From Halomonas sp. Bachu 37 (lineage in GTDB: Bacteria > Pseudomonadota > Gammaproteobacteria > Pseudomonadales > Halomonadaceae), in assembly GCF_039691755.1 (NCBI RefSeq), contig NZ_CP137552.1, positions 2,046,001 through 2,110,000 on the forward strand: a stretch of 64,000 bases of DNA. The letters are read 5' to 3'. The translations under genes and the position numbers were made by a program. The notes beneath the pieces are model-generated. The model made no database searches. It had not been told where the DNA came from and was given only the letters and a program-made list of their open reading frames with translations. The first letter of the stretch is position 1; every line of letters starts with the position of its first letter. Of the stretch, positions 25,897 to 35,547 are shown piece after piece.

Positions 25897-26838
25897 TCAG
25901 CGAGCGTCGGGCAAGGCCTCCCACACTTCAATGGCGGCAGCCAGGTCTTCCAGCGACGCCCCTACTGACTTGAATAACGTAATGGCTTCAGGCGAAGAGC
26001 GGCCGGCCTTTTCCCCCTTGATCAGCTCCGCCAATTCCCCTTGAATCTGCTCGAAACGAAATTCACCCTCCTCGATGGCTTGCAGGATATCGCCCGCTTC
26101 TCCTCTGGCACCGGCGTAGGTATCCACGAACACCTCGGCGCGACGCAAGCAGTGGGCATCGGTTTCGCGCATCTGCGGGCGAAATGCCCCGACCAGATCT
26201 AGGTGCGTCCCCGCCGTGAGCCACTTCCCCTTGATCAATGGCTCGGTAGACAGCGTCACGCAACTGACGATATCGGCCTGGGCCACCGCGGTTTCCAGGT
26301 CTTCAGCTACGGCGGTATCGAAGCGGTCGGCATAGGCATCGGCAATCGCGGCGGCTTTCTCGGGGTTTCGGCCCCATATCAGCACACGGCTGATGGGTCG
26401 CACACTGGCGTGGGCTTCAATTACCATGGGCGCGAGCTTGCCGGTGCCCACGACGAGCAGCGTCGAAGCATCTGCGTGAGCCAGTTCACGGGCGGCCAGG
26501 GCCGAGGCTGCCGCGGTTCGGCGCCGGGTCAGCTCACTGCCATCGATACAGGCCAGCGGTTGACCGTGTGCCCCTTCGCTGAGCAGATAAAGCCCGGAAA
26601 TCGCCGGAATGCCGTGATCCGCATTCTGGGGAAAGACGTTGACCATCTTCACGCCGATGTAACCCGCCTTTTCCCACGCCGGCATCAGCAACATGGTGGC
26701 TTCACCATCCGGGCGGTGCATGGCGTGGTGATGGCGCGGCGGCGATTCGACGCCCTGGCTAAAGGTGACAGCCAGACGGTCGATGAGACCGCGCCATTCG
26801 AGCAAGCCGGCAACTTCCTCTGCGGAGACAACACGCAT
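25897..26838 (-). CDS. ornithine cyclodeaminase/mu-crystallin family protein
   Basis: A 313-residue NAD(P)-binding protein. MRVVSAEEVAGLLEW at the start, GYIGVKMVNVFPQN and the Rossmann motif VVGTGKLAPMVIEAHA are characteristic. Members are ornithine cyclodeaminases, imine reductases or alanine dehydrogenases. The ATG at 26838 has GGAGG 6 bases upstream and lies one base after the ridA stop. Pairing with RidA, an enamine/imine deaminase, suggests an imine intermediate is made or reduced here. EutC of ectoine utilisation belongs to the same family, but the other eut/doe genes are absent. Confidence 0.85.
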   Translation of the reverse strand: MRVVSAEEVAGLLEWRGLIDRLAVTFSQGVESPPRHHHAMHRPDGEATMLLMPAWEKAGYIGVKMVNVFPQNADHGIPAISGLYLLSEGAHGQPLACIDGSELTRRRTAAASALAARELAHADASTLLVVGTGKLAPMVIEAHASVRPISRVLIWGRNPEKAAAIADAYADRFDTAVAEDLETAVAQADIVSCVTLSTEPLIKGKWLTAGTHLDLVGAFRPQMRETDAHCLRRAEVFVDTYAGARGEAGDILQAIEEGEFRFEQIQGELAELIKGEKAGRSSPEAITLFKSVGASLEDLAAAIEVWEALPDAR

Positions 26839-26839
26839 A

Positions 26840-27196
26840 TCAAGCCTCCGGCAATGCCGCGATGACCATGATCTCGACTTTCCACTCCGGCTTGGCGAGT
26901 TTCGCTTCCACGGCGGCACGCACCGGCGGACGACCCGGCGTAACCCACGCATCCCAGGCCCTGTTCATCTGATCGAACTCATCCATGCTGGTTACCCAGA
27001 TCTGCGCGGAAAGCAGTCGGTCCTTGGAAGTTCCGGCCTTGGCCAGCAACTCATCGATACGCGCCAGCACCTGCTCTGTCTGGCCATGCATATCGGCGGA
27101 AGCATCGCCGGGGACCTGTCCCGCGAGGTAAACCGTGCCGTTATGGACGGTAATCTGGCTCATGCGCGCGTTGCTGTCTTGATAACTAATGCTCAT
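26840..27196 (-). CDS. RidA-family enamine/imine deaminase
   Basis: A 118-residue trimeric enzyme of the YjgF/RidA family that hydrolyses reactive enamine or imine intermediates released by PLP enzymes. GTVYLAGQVPGDASADM and EFDQMNRAWDAW are family signatures, and RPPVRAAVEAKLAKPEWKVEI contains the conserved Arg that binds the substrate carboxylate. It is the first gene of the ridA-ocd-dctPQM set and lies one base before the next gene. The promoter should lie in 27197-27365. Confidence 0.9.
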   Translation of the reverse strand: MSISYQDSNARMSQITVHNGTVYLAGQVPGDASADMHGQTEQVLARIDELLAKAGTSKDRLLSAQIWVTSMDEFDQMNRAWDAWVTPGRPPVRAAVEAKLAKPEWKVEIMVIAALPEA

Positions 27197-27366
27197 GGTG
27201 GGTCTCGCAAGTGGAATAAATACGGAAGTGATCTTTAAAGATTAGACTGATGTAAAGCACGGCGCTTGCCCGAAGCTGTGAAAGATTTGCCCGTAAATCA
27301 GGTAACCGGGGATGATTGCGCGCATGCTCCAGCCGACGTTGTACATAGGCGAGCCGTGTCAGCCGA

Positions 27367-27391
27367 AAAACGCCCGTGAAATGGGCGTTTT
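27367..27391 (-). terminator. rho-independent terminator of the dctP-dctQM unit
   Basis: AAAACGCCC / GGGCGTTTT stem with a 7-base loop, followed on the minus strand by a T-run. It is 17 bases beyond the stop codon of the fused permease at 27408 and separates that transcript from ridA. Confidence 0.88.
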
Positions 27392-27407
27392 CCATGGCTG
27401 ATATGGC

Positions 27408-29603
27408 TCAGCGATAGATGAGATTAGGCAACCAGGTGACCAAACCGGGGAATAAGATCACCAGCAACAGTCCCAGCGCCTGAATGCCCAGGAAGGGGAA
27501 AGAGGAGCGGAAAATCTGGGCCATGGTGATATGCGGCGGACACACCCCCTTGATATAGAACAACGCATAGCCGAACGGTGGGCTGAGAAACGACATCTGC
27601 ATGTTGACCAGATAAATGACGCCGAACCACAGCGACACGTTCATCGGCTCCACGCCCGGCATCCCGAACAGGCCATCGAAGCTCAAGCCCTTGATCAGGG
27701 GCACGAAGATCGGCACCGCCAACAGCAGGATGCCCACCCAGTCCAGGAACATGCCCAGCGCCACCAACAGCACCATCATCAACGCCAGCACCATGTAGGG
27801 CCCCAGACCCGCACTGGAGATCAGCTCCTGAACGAATGTCTGGCCGCCCTGCAGGATGTAGAAGCCCACGAAGATGCTCGCCCCGAAAATGATCCACATC
27901 ACCATGGCGGTGGCCACCAGCGTGGTCATGCAGGCGGCATGCAGATTGGGCCAGGTGAGACGCCTGTGCATCGCCGCTACCACCAGGGCACCAAAGGTCC
28001 CGATGCCCGCCGCTTCCACGGGGGTGGCGATCCCGGTAAAGATGATTCCCAGCACCAGGACCACCAGGATGATCGGCGCCAACATGTTGCGCAGCAGACG
28101 CAACTTTTCGCCCATGTCCACCCGGTCCTCCACCGGCATGGGCGGCGCCAGCTTGGGGTTTACCGTACCCCGCATCCAGACATAGAACGCATACATGCCC
28201 GCCAGCATCAGGCCGGGTATCAGCGACCCCAGATAAAGCTCACCCACCGACTGCTGGGCGATAACGCCATAGATGATCGCCAGGATGGAAGGCGGGATCA
28301 GAATTCCCAGGGTGCCGCCCGCCATGATCGAACCGATCGCGATTTCCGGGTTGTAGTGGCGCTTGAGCATCGCCGGAAGCGCGATCAACCCCATGGTCAC
28401 CACGGCGGCGCCGATCACCCCGACCATCGCCGCCAGCAGCGTGGAAGCAATGATGGTGGCAATCGCCAGACCCGCCTTGAGACCGCCCATCCATTTGTAG
28501 ACCACATCGAACAGCTCTTCGATGATCCCCGCCTTCTCCAGCACCGAGGCCATGAAGATGAACAGCGGAATCGCCGATAGCTGATAGTTAGTCATCATGG
28601 GGAAGATGCGCGACGGCATCAGGTTAAGCATATTCTGGTCGCCCACCAGGTACAGAAAGCACACCCCCAGCCCGCCGGTGACGAAGGCCAAAGGCAGCCC
28701 GGCCACCAGCACTACCATCAGCGTACCGAACATCACCAGGGTCAAACCGCCGATACCGACATTCGAAAGGCTGTTTTCCAGGCTCAGCGCTAGGCTTTCA
28801 TAGTCGGTCACTGCAATATTGACCATTTCGAACAAGGTCCAGGCGGCAAGAATCACCCCGCAGATCACCAGTACATTGGCAAAGGTCCGACTGCCTTCGT
28901 GGTGCTTGCGGTGGTGAAAGAAGGCCTGAATATCCCGGATCAGTTGCGCGAGACCCTGGAGCAACAGCAACAAGCCCCCAAAGAACAGCATGAACTTCAC
29001 CGGGTAGTACTGCACGGCCCATTCGGTGAAGGACACTTCATTGGAATAGCTCGACCCAAAGAAGTAGGCATCACTGACCGACTGGGAGAAGAATTTCCAA
29101 CCCGTGGTCAACAGGGCAATGGTGAAGATGAAAAAGAACACCGAGGTCAGCAAGTCCAGTGCCGCCTTGTTCAAGGGCTTGGCCCGGCTGTAGAGGATGT
29201 CCACCCGCACATGACCGCCTTCGCGCAGGGCAAAGGCTCCCGCCAGCAGGTACTGCATGCCGAACATCAAGGTCATCGATTCATGCGCCCAGTTGGTCGG
29301 AGAGTTGAACGCATAGCGCATCAACACCTCATAGGCGAAGACAAAGGGGGCAATCAATGACCAGTAAGCGACGTAGCGGCCGAAGAAGCCGGAAATACCG
29401 TCGATACCGGCGGTGAAGACGTTACCCGGTGCCTTGTAGCCGGTATCGGTTACCGGCACTTCCGCCGTATCGCTTCCGCTAACGGTTTGTCCGCGGCGAA
29501 AGCTTCGCTCGACGAAGAACATCACCACCAAGGGAAGCAATATCAGCACCGACCAGTAGAGCCAATGCGGCAGGATGAAGTTGATCTCAAGATTCATGGA
29601 CAC
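27408..29603 (-). CDS. TRAP transporter fused DctQ-DctM permease
   Basis: A 731-residue inner-membrane protein joining both permease subunits. The first roughly 250 residues are DctQ-like (VLMRYAFNSPTNWAHESM, YLLAGAFALREGGHVRVDIL), and the rest is a full DctM (PLFIFMASVLEKAGIIEELF, GTLGILIPPSILAIIYG). Fused permeases of this kind usually partner Tat-exported TakP-like binding proteins, as the upstream gene indicates. It is closed by a terminator at 27367-27391. This is a second TRAP system, distinct from dctPQM further along. Confidence 0.92.
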   Translation of the reverse strand: MSMNLEINFILPHWLYWSVLILLPLVVMFFVERSFRRGQTVSGSDTAEVPVTDTGYKAPGNVFTAGIDGISGFFGRYVAYWSLIAPFVFAYEVLMRYAFNSPTNWAHESMTLMFGMQYLLAGAFALREGGHVRVDILYSRAKPLNKAALDLLTSVFFFIFTIALLTTGWKFFSQSVSDAYFFGSSYSNEVSFTEWAVQYYPVKFMLFFGGLLLLLQGLAQLIRDIQAFFHHRKHHEGSRTFANVLVICGVILAAWTLFEMVNIAVTDYESLALSLENSLSNVGIGGLTLVMFGTLMVVLVAGLPLAFVTGGLGVCFLYLVGDQNMLNLMPSRIFPMMTNYQLSAIPLFIFMASVLEKAGIIEELFDVVYKWMGGLKAGLAIATIIASTLLAAMVGVIGAAVVTMGLIALPAMLKRHYNPEIAIGSIMAGGTLGILIPPSILAIIYGVIAQQSVGELYLGSLIPGLMLAGMYAFYVWMRGTVNPKLAPPMPVEDRVDMGEKLRLLRNMLAPIILVVLVLGIIFTGIATPVEAAGIGTFGALVVAAMHRRLTWPNLHAACMTTLVATAMVMWIIFGASIFVGFYILQGGQTFVQELISSAGLGPYMVLALMMVLLVALGMFLDWVGILLLAVPIFVPLIKGLSFDGLFGMPGVEPMNVSLWFGVIYLVNMQMSFLSPPFGYALFYIKGVCPPHITMAQIFRSSFPFLGIQALGLLLVILFPGLVTWLPNLIYR

Positions 29604-29680
29604 TCCTCCGAGAGGCTATCGCCTTAGGGCAATAACCACGGATCAACGAGTCGAGGGGATGCTCGATTGGGTCGGTTGGA

Positions 29681-29716
29681 CATGAACGTTGCCACCCGCA
29701 GATGGCAACATTCATG
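29681..29716 (-). other. intercistronic stem-loop between the second dctP and dctQM
   Basis: CATGAACGTTGCCA pairs with TGGCAACATTCATG over 14 positions with one mismatch, around the loop CCCGCAGA. It lies 25 bases beyond the dctP stop codon, between binding-protein and permease genes, with no T-run. Confidence 0.6.
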
Positions 29717-29740
29717 AACTCCCGCATAACTCTCGGCTGG

Positions 29741-30904
29741 TCAGAGGTTCAACTGGTAATCCTTGATGTCCTCTTCTGTTACCAGCCCTACCGCCGGGTC
29801 CATCATGGTATCCAGGTGGGCCTTGAACAGGCGGGCAGCATCGGCATCCTTGTTGGCCCACTTGAACCACAGGGGAATCGCCGCTTCGCGGAAGCGAGTG
29901 GCGTCTTCCTCGGAGAGGTGGATGATCTCCACGCCCTTCTCGCGGTATTTGGGCCAGGCTTCGGCGTTGGCGGCCTGAATGGCGGCGTAGTGTTCGCGAG
30001 AGTAAGCCGCCACCAGATCGTGCATCAGGTCCTGGGTTTGTGGCGACATCCGCTCGAAGGTGCGGCGATTGACGGCGATATCCATTAGGTCGACCGCCTG
30101 GTGCAGGCAAGGCGTGGAAGGCGGTCCCATGATGATGTAATCGGTCACCTGCCAGAAACCCAGCTCGTAGTTCACCGCCGCCCCGGTATAATCGGCCGCG
30201 TCGATGGTACCCTTTTCCAGCGCCGGATAGACTTCTGACCCCGGCAGCAGTGTGGTCCGCGCGCCGATGGAAGCGAAAGTCTCGGCGACGATACCGCCCG
30301 GCATGCGGATCTTCACGCCCTGGAAGTCATCGAAGCTTCTCAAAGGCACCTTGGAATGAATCAGGTTGAGGTCATGGTGTACATAACCGAGCAGCTCCTG
30401 CCCCTGCTTGCGATAAAGATCCTTGGCGATACCCCAACCGCCGTAAGCCCCGAACATGATGTCCCAGTGGTGGGGGACGGAAAGTCCCATCGGATAAGCG
30501 GTCAGAAATACCCCCGCCGGCATCTTTCCGGGCCAGTAGACGGTGAACCAGCTCTGCCCATCCAGCACCCCGTTGCGGACCGCATCGGCAACTTCGAAGG
30601 CACCGGCCACTGCTCCTGCGGGGAACGGTTCGATACGCACCTCGCCCCCCGTAGCTTCGGCAACGCCTGCCGCCCACTCCTCGAAAATCCGGTAACCCGT
30701 GGTGCCCGGCTGCCAGGAAGACTGCATTCGAATCCGGATACCCTCCTGGGCCTGTACATTGCCGATCCAGGGCGCGGCCACAGCAGCAGCGGAACCGATA
30801 GCTGCGGTCTTGAGGAAATTACGACGACTGGGGGTCTTGAGCGCGTCGAGAGAGCTTGGGGCATTATCAATGGAAATGTCTGACGGTTTCTTGTCGTTTG
30901 GCAT
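29741..30904 (-). CDS. Tat-exported TRAP binding protein (TakP-like DctP)
   Basis: A 387-residue periplasmic solute-binding protein whose N-terminus carries a twin-arginine signal (PSRRNFLKTAAIGSAAAVAA, cut near VQA-QE), unlike the Sec-type DctP encoded at 24735. GGVKIRMPGG-like sequence (FQGVKIRMPGGIVAETF) has the conserved Arg of carboxylate-binding TRAP proteins, and the W in GFWQV and PPSTPCLHQ segments are as in the TakP group of 2-oxoacid binders. It is followed by its fused permease. An AraC regulator lies upstream on the same strand. Confidence 0.9.
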   Translation of the reverse strand: MPNDKKPSDISIDNAPSSLDALKTPSRRNFLKTAAIGSAAAVAAPWIGNVQAQEGIRIRMQSSWQPGTTGYRIFEEWAAGVAEATGGEVRIEPFPAGAVAGAFEVADAVRNGVLDGQSWFTVYWPGKMPAGVFLTAYPMGLSVPHHWDIMFGAYGGWGIAKDLYRKQGQELLGYVHHDLNLIHSKVPLRSFDDFQGVKIRMPGGIVAETFASIGARTTLLPGSEVYPALEKGTIDAADYTGAAVNYELGFWQVTDYIIMGPPSTPCLHQAVDLMDIAVNRRTFERMSPQTQDLMHDLVAAYSREHYAAIQAANAEAWPKYREKGVEIIHLSEEDATRFREAAIPLWFKWANKDADAARLFKAHLDTMMDPAVGLVTEEDIKDYQLNL

Positions 30905-31318
30905 GACAGAGACTCCTGATGGAAGCGCGCCCTCGATACAGTGGATCGCAAGTGGCGGCTACATATTGTTGTTATCGTCCATAGAGTTTCGGGATGTTCG
31001 CTTATCCTTGGGCCATCCCACAGGAAACGTATCTTCGTGCTGGGCTAATAAAGATTTCGTAAACACTAGAAACGCTTCCACATTAAAAGTTAACGAAAAG
31101 ACCCGAACTGGCAATTGACACATTCAACGCAACCTCTGGCCAGGCAATGGTCAGACCAATCACGGGGTTCGGTAACCCCACACGATTACTGAAAAAAACG
31201 GGTATTACCAACGTTTTTCTGGCTACAAACTACGACTAAAGCGCAAGTGCTCGTCTTTACCAGAGAGCCTCGTCTCGCCTCAATTGTGCAGAGTTTTAAG
31301 AGTCCAGTCCGGCGTTGG
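30905..31318. other. 414-bp intergenic region upstream of the TRAP operon
   Basis: No credible gene is seen. It lies between the stop of the AraC regulator and the start of the Tat-dependent dctP, both on the minus strand, so it should hold the dctP promoter and possibly AraC sites. It is AT-richer than the flanking genes. A small hairpin GGGGTT-CGG-TAACCCC lies near 31162-31178, but without a T-run in either useful direction. No operator repeat could be identified with confidence. Confidence 0.5.
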
Positions 31319-32086
31319 CTAGCGGTCGGCCGAGGGGGAGAGGTCGAAGAACCGGCGGTAGGCGCGGGAGAAGCTGCCTTGATCGCGAAAACCGACCAGG
31401 GCGGCGATATGACCCAGGCTCAACGTGCTGTGGCGTACCAGGGTACGGGCATGATTCAAGCGTCGCTGCTGGACATAGGCCAGGGGCGTCATGCCGGTCA
31501 TGTCGCGAAAACAGGCATGAAAGTGGCCGGCGCTCAAGGCGCACAAAGTGGCCATCTGCTCGACCCGGATTTCGTCGGCCAGGTGGCGATCCAACCAGGC
31601 ATCCAGGCGTTCCAGATCCAGTCGCTCGCTGATACAACGCCCGGCGACATGACACACCGTTACCGGGGTTTCCTGCTGCAGATAGACAGCCAATGCCCGC
31701 AGGAGCAGCGAGGCGATCTCGTTCTGCAACGCCGGGCACTGCTCCAGTTGCTGGGCCAGGGTATCGGTCAGCTGATTGAGCGCGGGCGGGACGGTGAAAA
31801 AGCGCGGCTTGTCGAATAACCTCTCGATTTCATCACCGTGCGACACCAAGCCCAGCCGCGAGACCGGAATATCCAGTACCAGGGTACGATTGCCCCCGTC
31901 GCCCTGGTATTCATGATGGCTCGCGCACGGAATCAAGCAGCCACGCTGAGCCGTCACGCGTTCGCCGCGCCCTTCAAGCGACAGCTCGGTCACCCCGCTG
32001 GTCGCCAGTATCAACTGGTGATGCTCATGGGAGTGGGAGACATGATCTTGATTCAAATTGCAGCTACGCAGTTCAAGCGGAAGCAT
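31319..32086 (-). CDS. AraC-family transcriptional regulator
   Basis: A 255-residue activator. The N-terminal cupin-like part carries HSHEHHQLILATSG and GCLIPCASHHEY, typical of an effector-binding AraC domain. The C-terminus has the two HTH motifs (SAGHFHACFRDMTGMTPLAY and LGHIAALVGFRDQGSFSRAY). It lies upstream of the TRAP operon in the same direction and is the best candidate regulator for it; whether it also acts on ridA-dctPQM is not visible from sequence. Confidence 0.88.
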   Translation of the reverse strand: MLPLELRSCNLNQDHVSHSHEHHQLILATSGVTELSLEGRGERVTAQRGCLIPCASHHEYQGDGGNRTLVLDIPVSRLGLVSHGDEIERLFDKPRFFTVPPALNQLTDTLAQQLEQCPALQNEIASLLLRALAVYLQQETPVTVCHVAGRCISERLDLERLDAWLDRHLADEIRVEQMATLCALSAGHFHACFRDMTGMTPLAYVQQRRLNHARTLVRHSTLSLGHIAALVGFRDQGSFSRAYRRFFDLSPSADR

Positions 32087-32267
32087 GGCGCTTTCACCTA
32101 CCGTTATCAGTCAGCATCACTATACCCACGCTTATCAAGCATACGAAAGCAACTCACCAACTCAGAATTAACGTATCGAAGCTATCGGCTGCCGAGATGC
32201 ACTGGAGCTCATCCCGGCGAGGCGAATAGCGCCAGTCAAGGCGCTGCGCGCCATGCCTGGCGCACCA

Positions 32268-32298
32268 CAAAAAAGGGCCTAGCGATAACGCTAGGCCC
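32268..32298 (-). terminator. terminator of tRNA-Leu
   Basis: A perfect 10-bp stem GGGCCTAGCG / CGCTAGGCCC with loop ATAA, followed on the minus strand by a run of six T. It is 10 bases past the CCA end of the tRNA. Confidence 0.92.
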
Positions 32299-32307
32299 TA
32301 GAAATCA

Positions 32308-32394
32308 TGGTGCCGGTGGCCAGACTCGAACTGGCACACCCGTAAAGGCGGCGGATTTTGAATCCGCTGCGTCTACCAATTCCGCCACACCGGC
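32308..32394 (-). tRNA. tRNA-Leu (anticodon CAA)
   Basis: An 87-nt class II tRNA on the minus strand with encoded CCA. The acceptor stem GCCGGTG pairs with CACCGGC and the T-loop reads GTTCGAGTC. The anticodon stem GCGGA/TCCGC holds the loop TTCAAAA, so the anticodon CAA (32358-32360) reads UUG. The variable arm is long, as expected for leucine tRNA. It has its own promoter and terminator, so it is monocistronic. Confidence 0.97.
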
Positions 32395-32405
32395 AACGGA
32401 TGCGT

Positions 32406-32433
32406 ATTATACGGAGCAGTGCACAAACGTCAA
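32406..32433 (-). promoter_or_regulatory. sigma-70 promoter of tRNA-Leu
   Basis: On the minus strand TTGACG (32428-32433), a 16-bp spacer and a perfect TATAAT (32406-32411) lie 12 bases before the mature tRNA 5' end. This close match to consensus suits a stable RNA gene. Confidence 0.88.
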
Positions 32434-32438
32434 TCATT

Positions 32439-32704
32439 AGGGTCTGTTGACGTTTCATTCACGGCCGCGCTGGCGTCAGTTTTTATTCGAGGCAAGGCAG
32501 GAGGAGAGATGTTTGGTTATTCCAAATGAGCGACGACTAACGCCGCAGCGGATAAAAACTGCCCCAGCCCTTCGGGTTGCGCATCAAAACGCGCCATCCT
32601 GCGTTGCAAAACTTGAAAAGGAAGTAACCCTTCCCTGCGTTCCGCGCCTTGCCTGGCACGTTAGATGCAGCAACGCGGTTCGCGATGAAGCATCAACAGA
32701 CCCT
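32439..32704. mobile_element. MITE-like element, about 266 bp
   Basis: The left end reads AGGGTCTGTTGACGTTTCAT and the right end, reverse complemented, AGGGTCTGTTGATGCTTCAT: 18 of 20 bases agree, with further similarity to position 31. TA flanks both ends (32438-32439, 32704-32705), which suits a TA target duplication. The interior has no credible transposase or other gene. A solitary copy of the same end is at 6775-6806. It sits between tRNA-Leu and queA. The name and family are inferred. Confidence 0.72.
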
Positions 32705-32767
32705 AGCTGACTTCACGGGTATTTACCGCTATCCTATGCCGCCCGTTTCTTCCCCAGAGCCATTCTC

Positions 32768-33814
32768 ATGCAGCGCGCCGACTTTGCCTACGACCTCCCC
32801 GAAGAGCTGATCGCCCGCTACCCTTCCGAGCACCGCAGTGATTGTCGCCTGCTGTGCGTGGAAGGAGAAACCGGCGCGCTCACCCACCGCCGCTTTCCCG
32901 AACTGCTGGACGAGCTGGTGCCCGGCGACCTGCTGGTATTCAACGATACCCGGGTAATTCCCGCGCGCCTTCATGGCCACAAGGCCAGCGGCGGCAAGGT
33001 GGAAATGCTACTCGAACGCCCGCTGGATGCCCACCGGGGGTTAGCGCACATTCGCTCCAGCAAATCGCCGAAGCCGGGGACCGAGCTGATCTTCGAGGGT
33101 GATGTTCACGCCGTGGTGGACGGCCGCCGGGACGCCCTGTTCGAGCTGCGCTTTCTCGGCGAGACACCACTGATCGACCTGCTCGAGCGTCACGGCCATA
33201 TGCCGCTGCCGCCCTATATCACCCGGGAGGACGAACTCAGCGACCGGGAGCGCTACCAGACCGTCTACGCCAGACGCGACGGCGCGGTGGCCGCGCCGAC
33301 CGCCGGCCTGCACTTCGACCAGCCGTTGCTCGAAGCACTGCGCGAAAAAGGCGTGGAGAGCGCCTTCGTCACCCTGCACGTGGGCGCCGGCACGTTCCAG
33401 CCGGTACGCGCCGACGATATTCGCGAGCATCATATGCATAGCGAGTGGATCGAGGTGGGTGAAACCGCCTGTGCCCAGGTCGCCGCTGCCCAGGCTCGCG
33501 GCAACCGGGTCATCGCCGTGGGCACCACCAGCGTGCGGTGTTTGGAAAGTGCCTGCCTGAAAAGCACGAGCGGCGAGATCGCTCCTTATAGCGGCGAGAC
33601 CGATATCTTCATCTACCCGGGCTATCAGTGGCGGTGCGTCGATTCCCTGATCACCAACTTCCACCTTCCCGAATCAACACTGCTGATGCTGGTCGCCTCC
33701 TTTGCCGGCTACACCACGACCATGAATGCGTACCGGGAAGCGGTGGAGCAAGGCTACGCCTTCTTCAGCTACGGCGATGCCATGCTGCTGACGCGCAAGC
33801 CTACGGACGCCTGA
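32768..33814 (+). CDS. queA: S-adenosylmethionine:tRNA ribosyltransferase-isomerase
   Basis: A 348-residue enzyme that transfers and isomerises the ribose of SAM onto preQ1 in tRNA to give epoxyqueuosine. [19 protein letters not shown] at the N-terminus, the tripartite [14 protein letters not shown], and [13 protein letters not shown] and [16 protein letters not shown] later are family signatures. The length matches the E. coli enzyme. It starts a queA-tgt-yajC-secD-secF run common in gammaproteobacteria. Confidence 0.96.
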   Translation: MQRADFAYDLPEELIARYPSEHRSDCRLLCVEGETGALTHRRFPELLDELVPGDLLVFNDTRVIPARLHGHKASGGKVEMLLERPLDAHRGLAHIRSSKSPKPGTELIFEGDVHAVVDGRRDALFELRFLGETPLIDLLERHGHMPLPPYITREDELSDRERYQTVYARRDGAVAAPTAGLHFDQPLLEALREKGVESAFVTLHVGAGTFQPVRADDIREHHMHSEWIEVGETACAQVAAAQARGNRVIAVGTTSVRCLESACLKSTSGEIAPYSGETDIFIYPGYQWRCVDSLITNFHLPESTLLMLVASFAGYTTTMNAYREAVEQGYAFFSYGDAMLLTRKPTDA

Positions 33815-33863
33815 GCCGACCGGCACGACCACGAATGCAACTTGTCTTTTGACCGACCCTTGA

Positions 33864-35012
<1,149 letters not shown>

Positions 35013-35089
35013 GTCTCTCCAGCGCTTGCTGGGGAACCTGTATCACAACGTGATTGACCTTAACCTTCATAGCTCAGGAGTTCCTTTCG

Positions 35090-35416
35090 ATGCTGGATTT
35101 CTTTATCTCACCAGCCCATGCCCAGGAAGCCGCCGCCGGCGGTGGCATTGCGCAGATTGTCATGCTGGTCGGCTTCGTGCTGATTTTCTATTTCCTGCTG
35201 TGGCGCCCCCAGGCCAAGCGCGCCAAGCAGCACAAGCAACTGATCGGCGGATTGGACAAAGGCGATGAAATCGTCATCGGCGGTGGCCTGGTCGGCCGCA
35301 TCACCAAGGTAAGCGACGAGTTCCTCAGCATGGAGATTGCCGACGGCACCGAAGTCAACGTCCAGAAGAACGCCGTGGCGGCCGTGCTGCCCAAAGGCAC
35401 CATCAAGTCCATCTGA
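35090..35416 (+). CDS. yajC: preprotein translocase subunit YajC
   Basis: A 108-residue inner-membrane accessory subunit of the SecDF complex. A single membrane segment (IVMLVGFVLIFYFLLW) is followed by RPQAKRAKQHKQLIGGLDKGDEIVIG, the family's hallmark. The ATG at 35090 (AGGAG upstream) replaces an in-frame upstream start at 35054. The gene lies directly before secD. Confidence 0.95.
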   Translation: MLDFFISPAHAQEAAAGGGIAQIVMLVGFVLIFYFLLWRPQAKRAKQHKQLIGGLDKGDEIVIGGGLVGRITKVSDEFLSMEIADGTEVNVQKNAVAAVLPKGTIKSI

Positions 35417-35489
35417 TCCTCGCTCCGCCCTGCCGACCCCAGTGCCAGCCACCCCGGCAGGGTGAGAGGGTCTGAAAGATGGTGAACAG

Positions 35490-35518
35490 TGCCCTGCCTT
35501 GCTTGCCAAGGTAGGGCA
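35490..35518 (+). other. stem-loop between yajC and secD
   Basis: TGCCCT-G-CCTTG pairs with CAAGG-T-AGGGCA around the loop CTTGC, with one G-T(U) position. It lies 30 bases before the secD start, with no T-run. It may process or attenuate the yajC-secD message. Confidence 0.45.
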
Positions 35519-35547
35519 TCTCGTACGTTATTTAAGGCAGGGCTTGC

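Noticed and set aside
25897..27196. Assignment of this cluster to ectoine utilisation (eutC-like OCD plus TRAP)
   Set aside because: The hydrolase DoeA, the aminotransferase and dehydrogenase genes doeC and doeD, and eutB/eutE are absent, and the deacetylases are HDAC-family rather than DoeB-like.
31162..31178. Hairpin GGGGTT-CGG-TAACCCC as a terminator of the AraC gene
   Set aside because: The gene is on the minus strand and the only T-run lies before, not after, the hairpin in that direction.
29741..32086. Prophage or integrative element boundary at tRNA-Leu
   Set aside because: No integrase, attachment-site duplicate of the tRNA 3' end or phage gene is seen; the adjacent repeat is a MITE-like element.
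35417..35547. A SecM- or VemP-like arrest leader before secD
   Set aside because: No short frame with a signal sequence and ribosome site is present in the gap.
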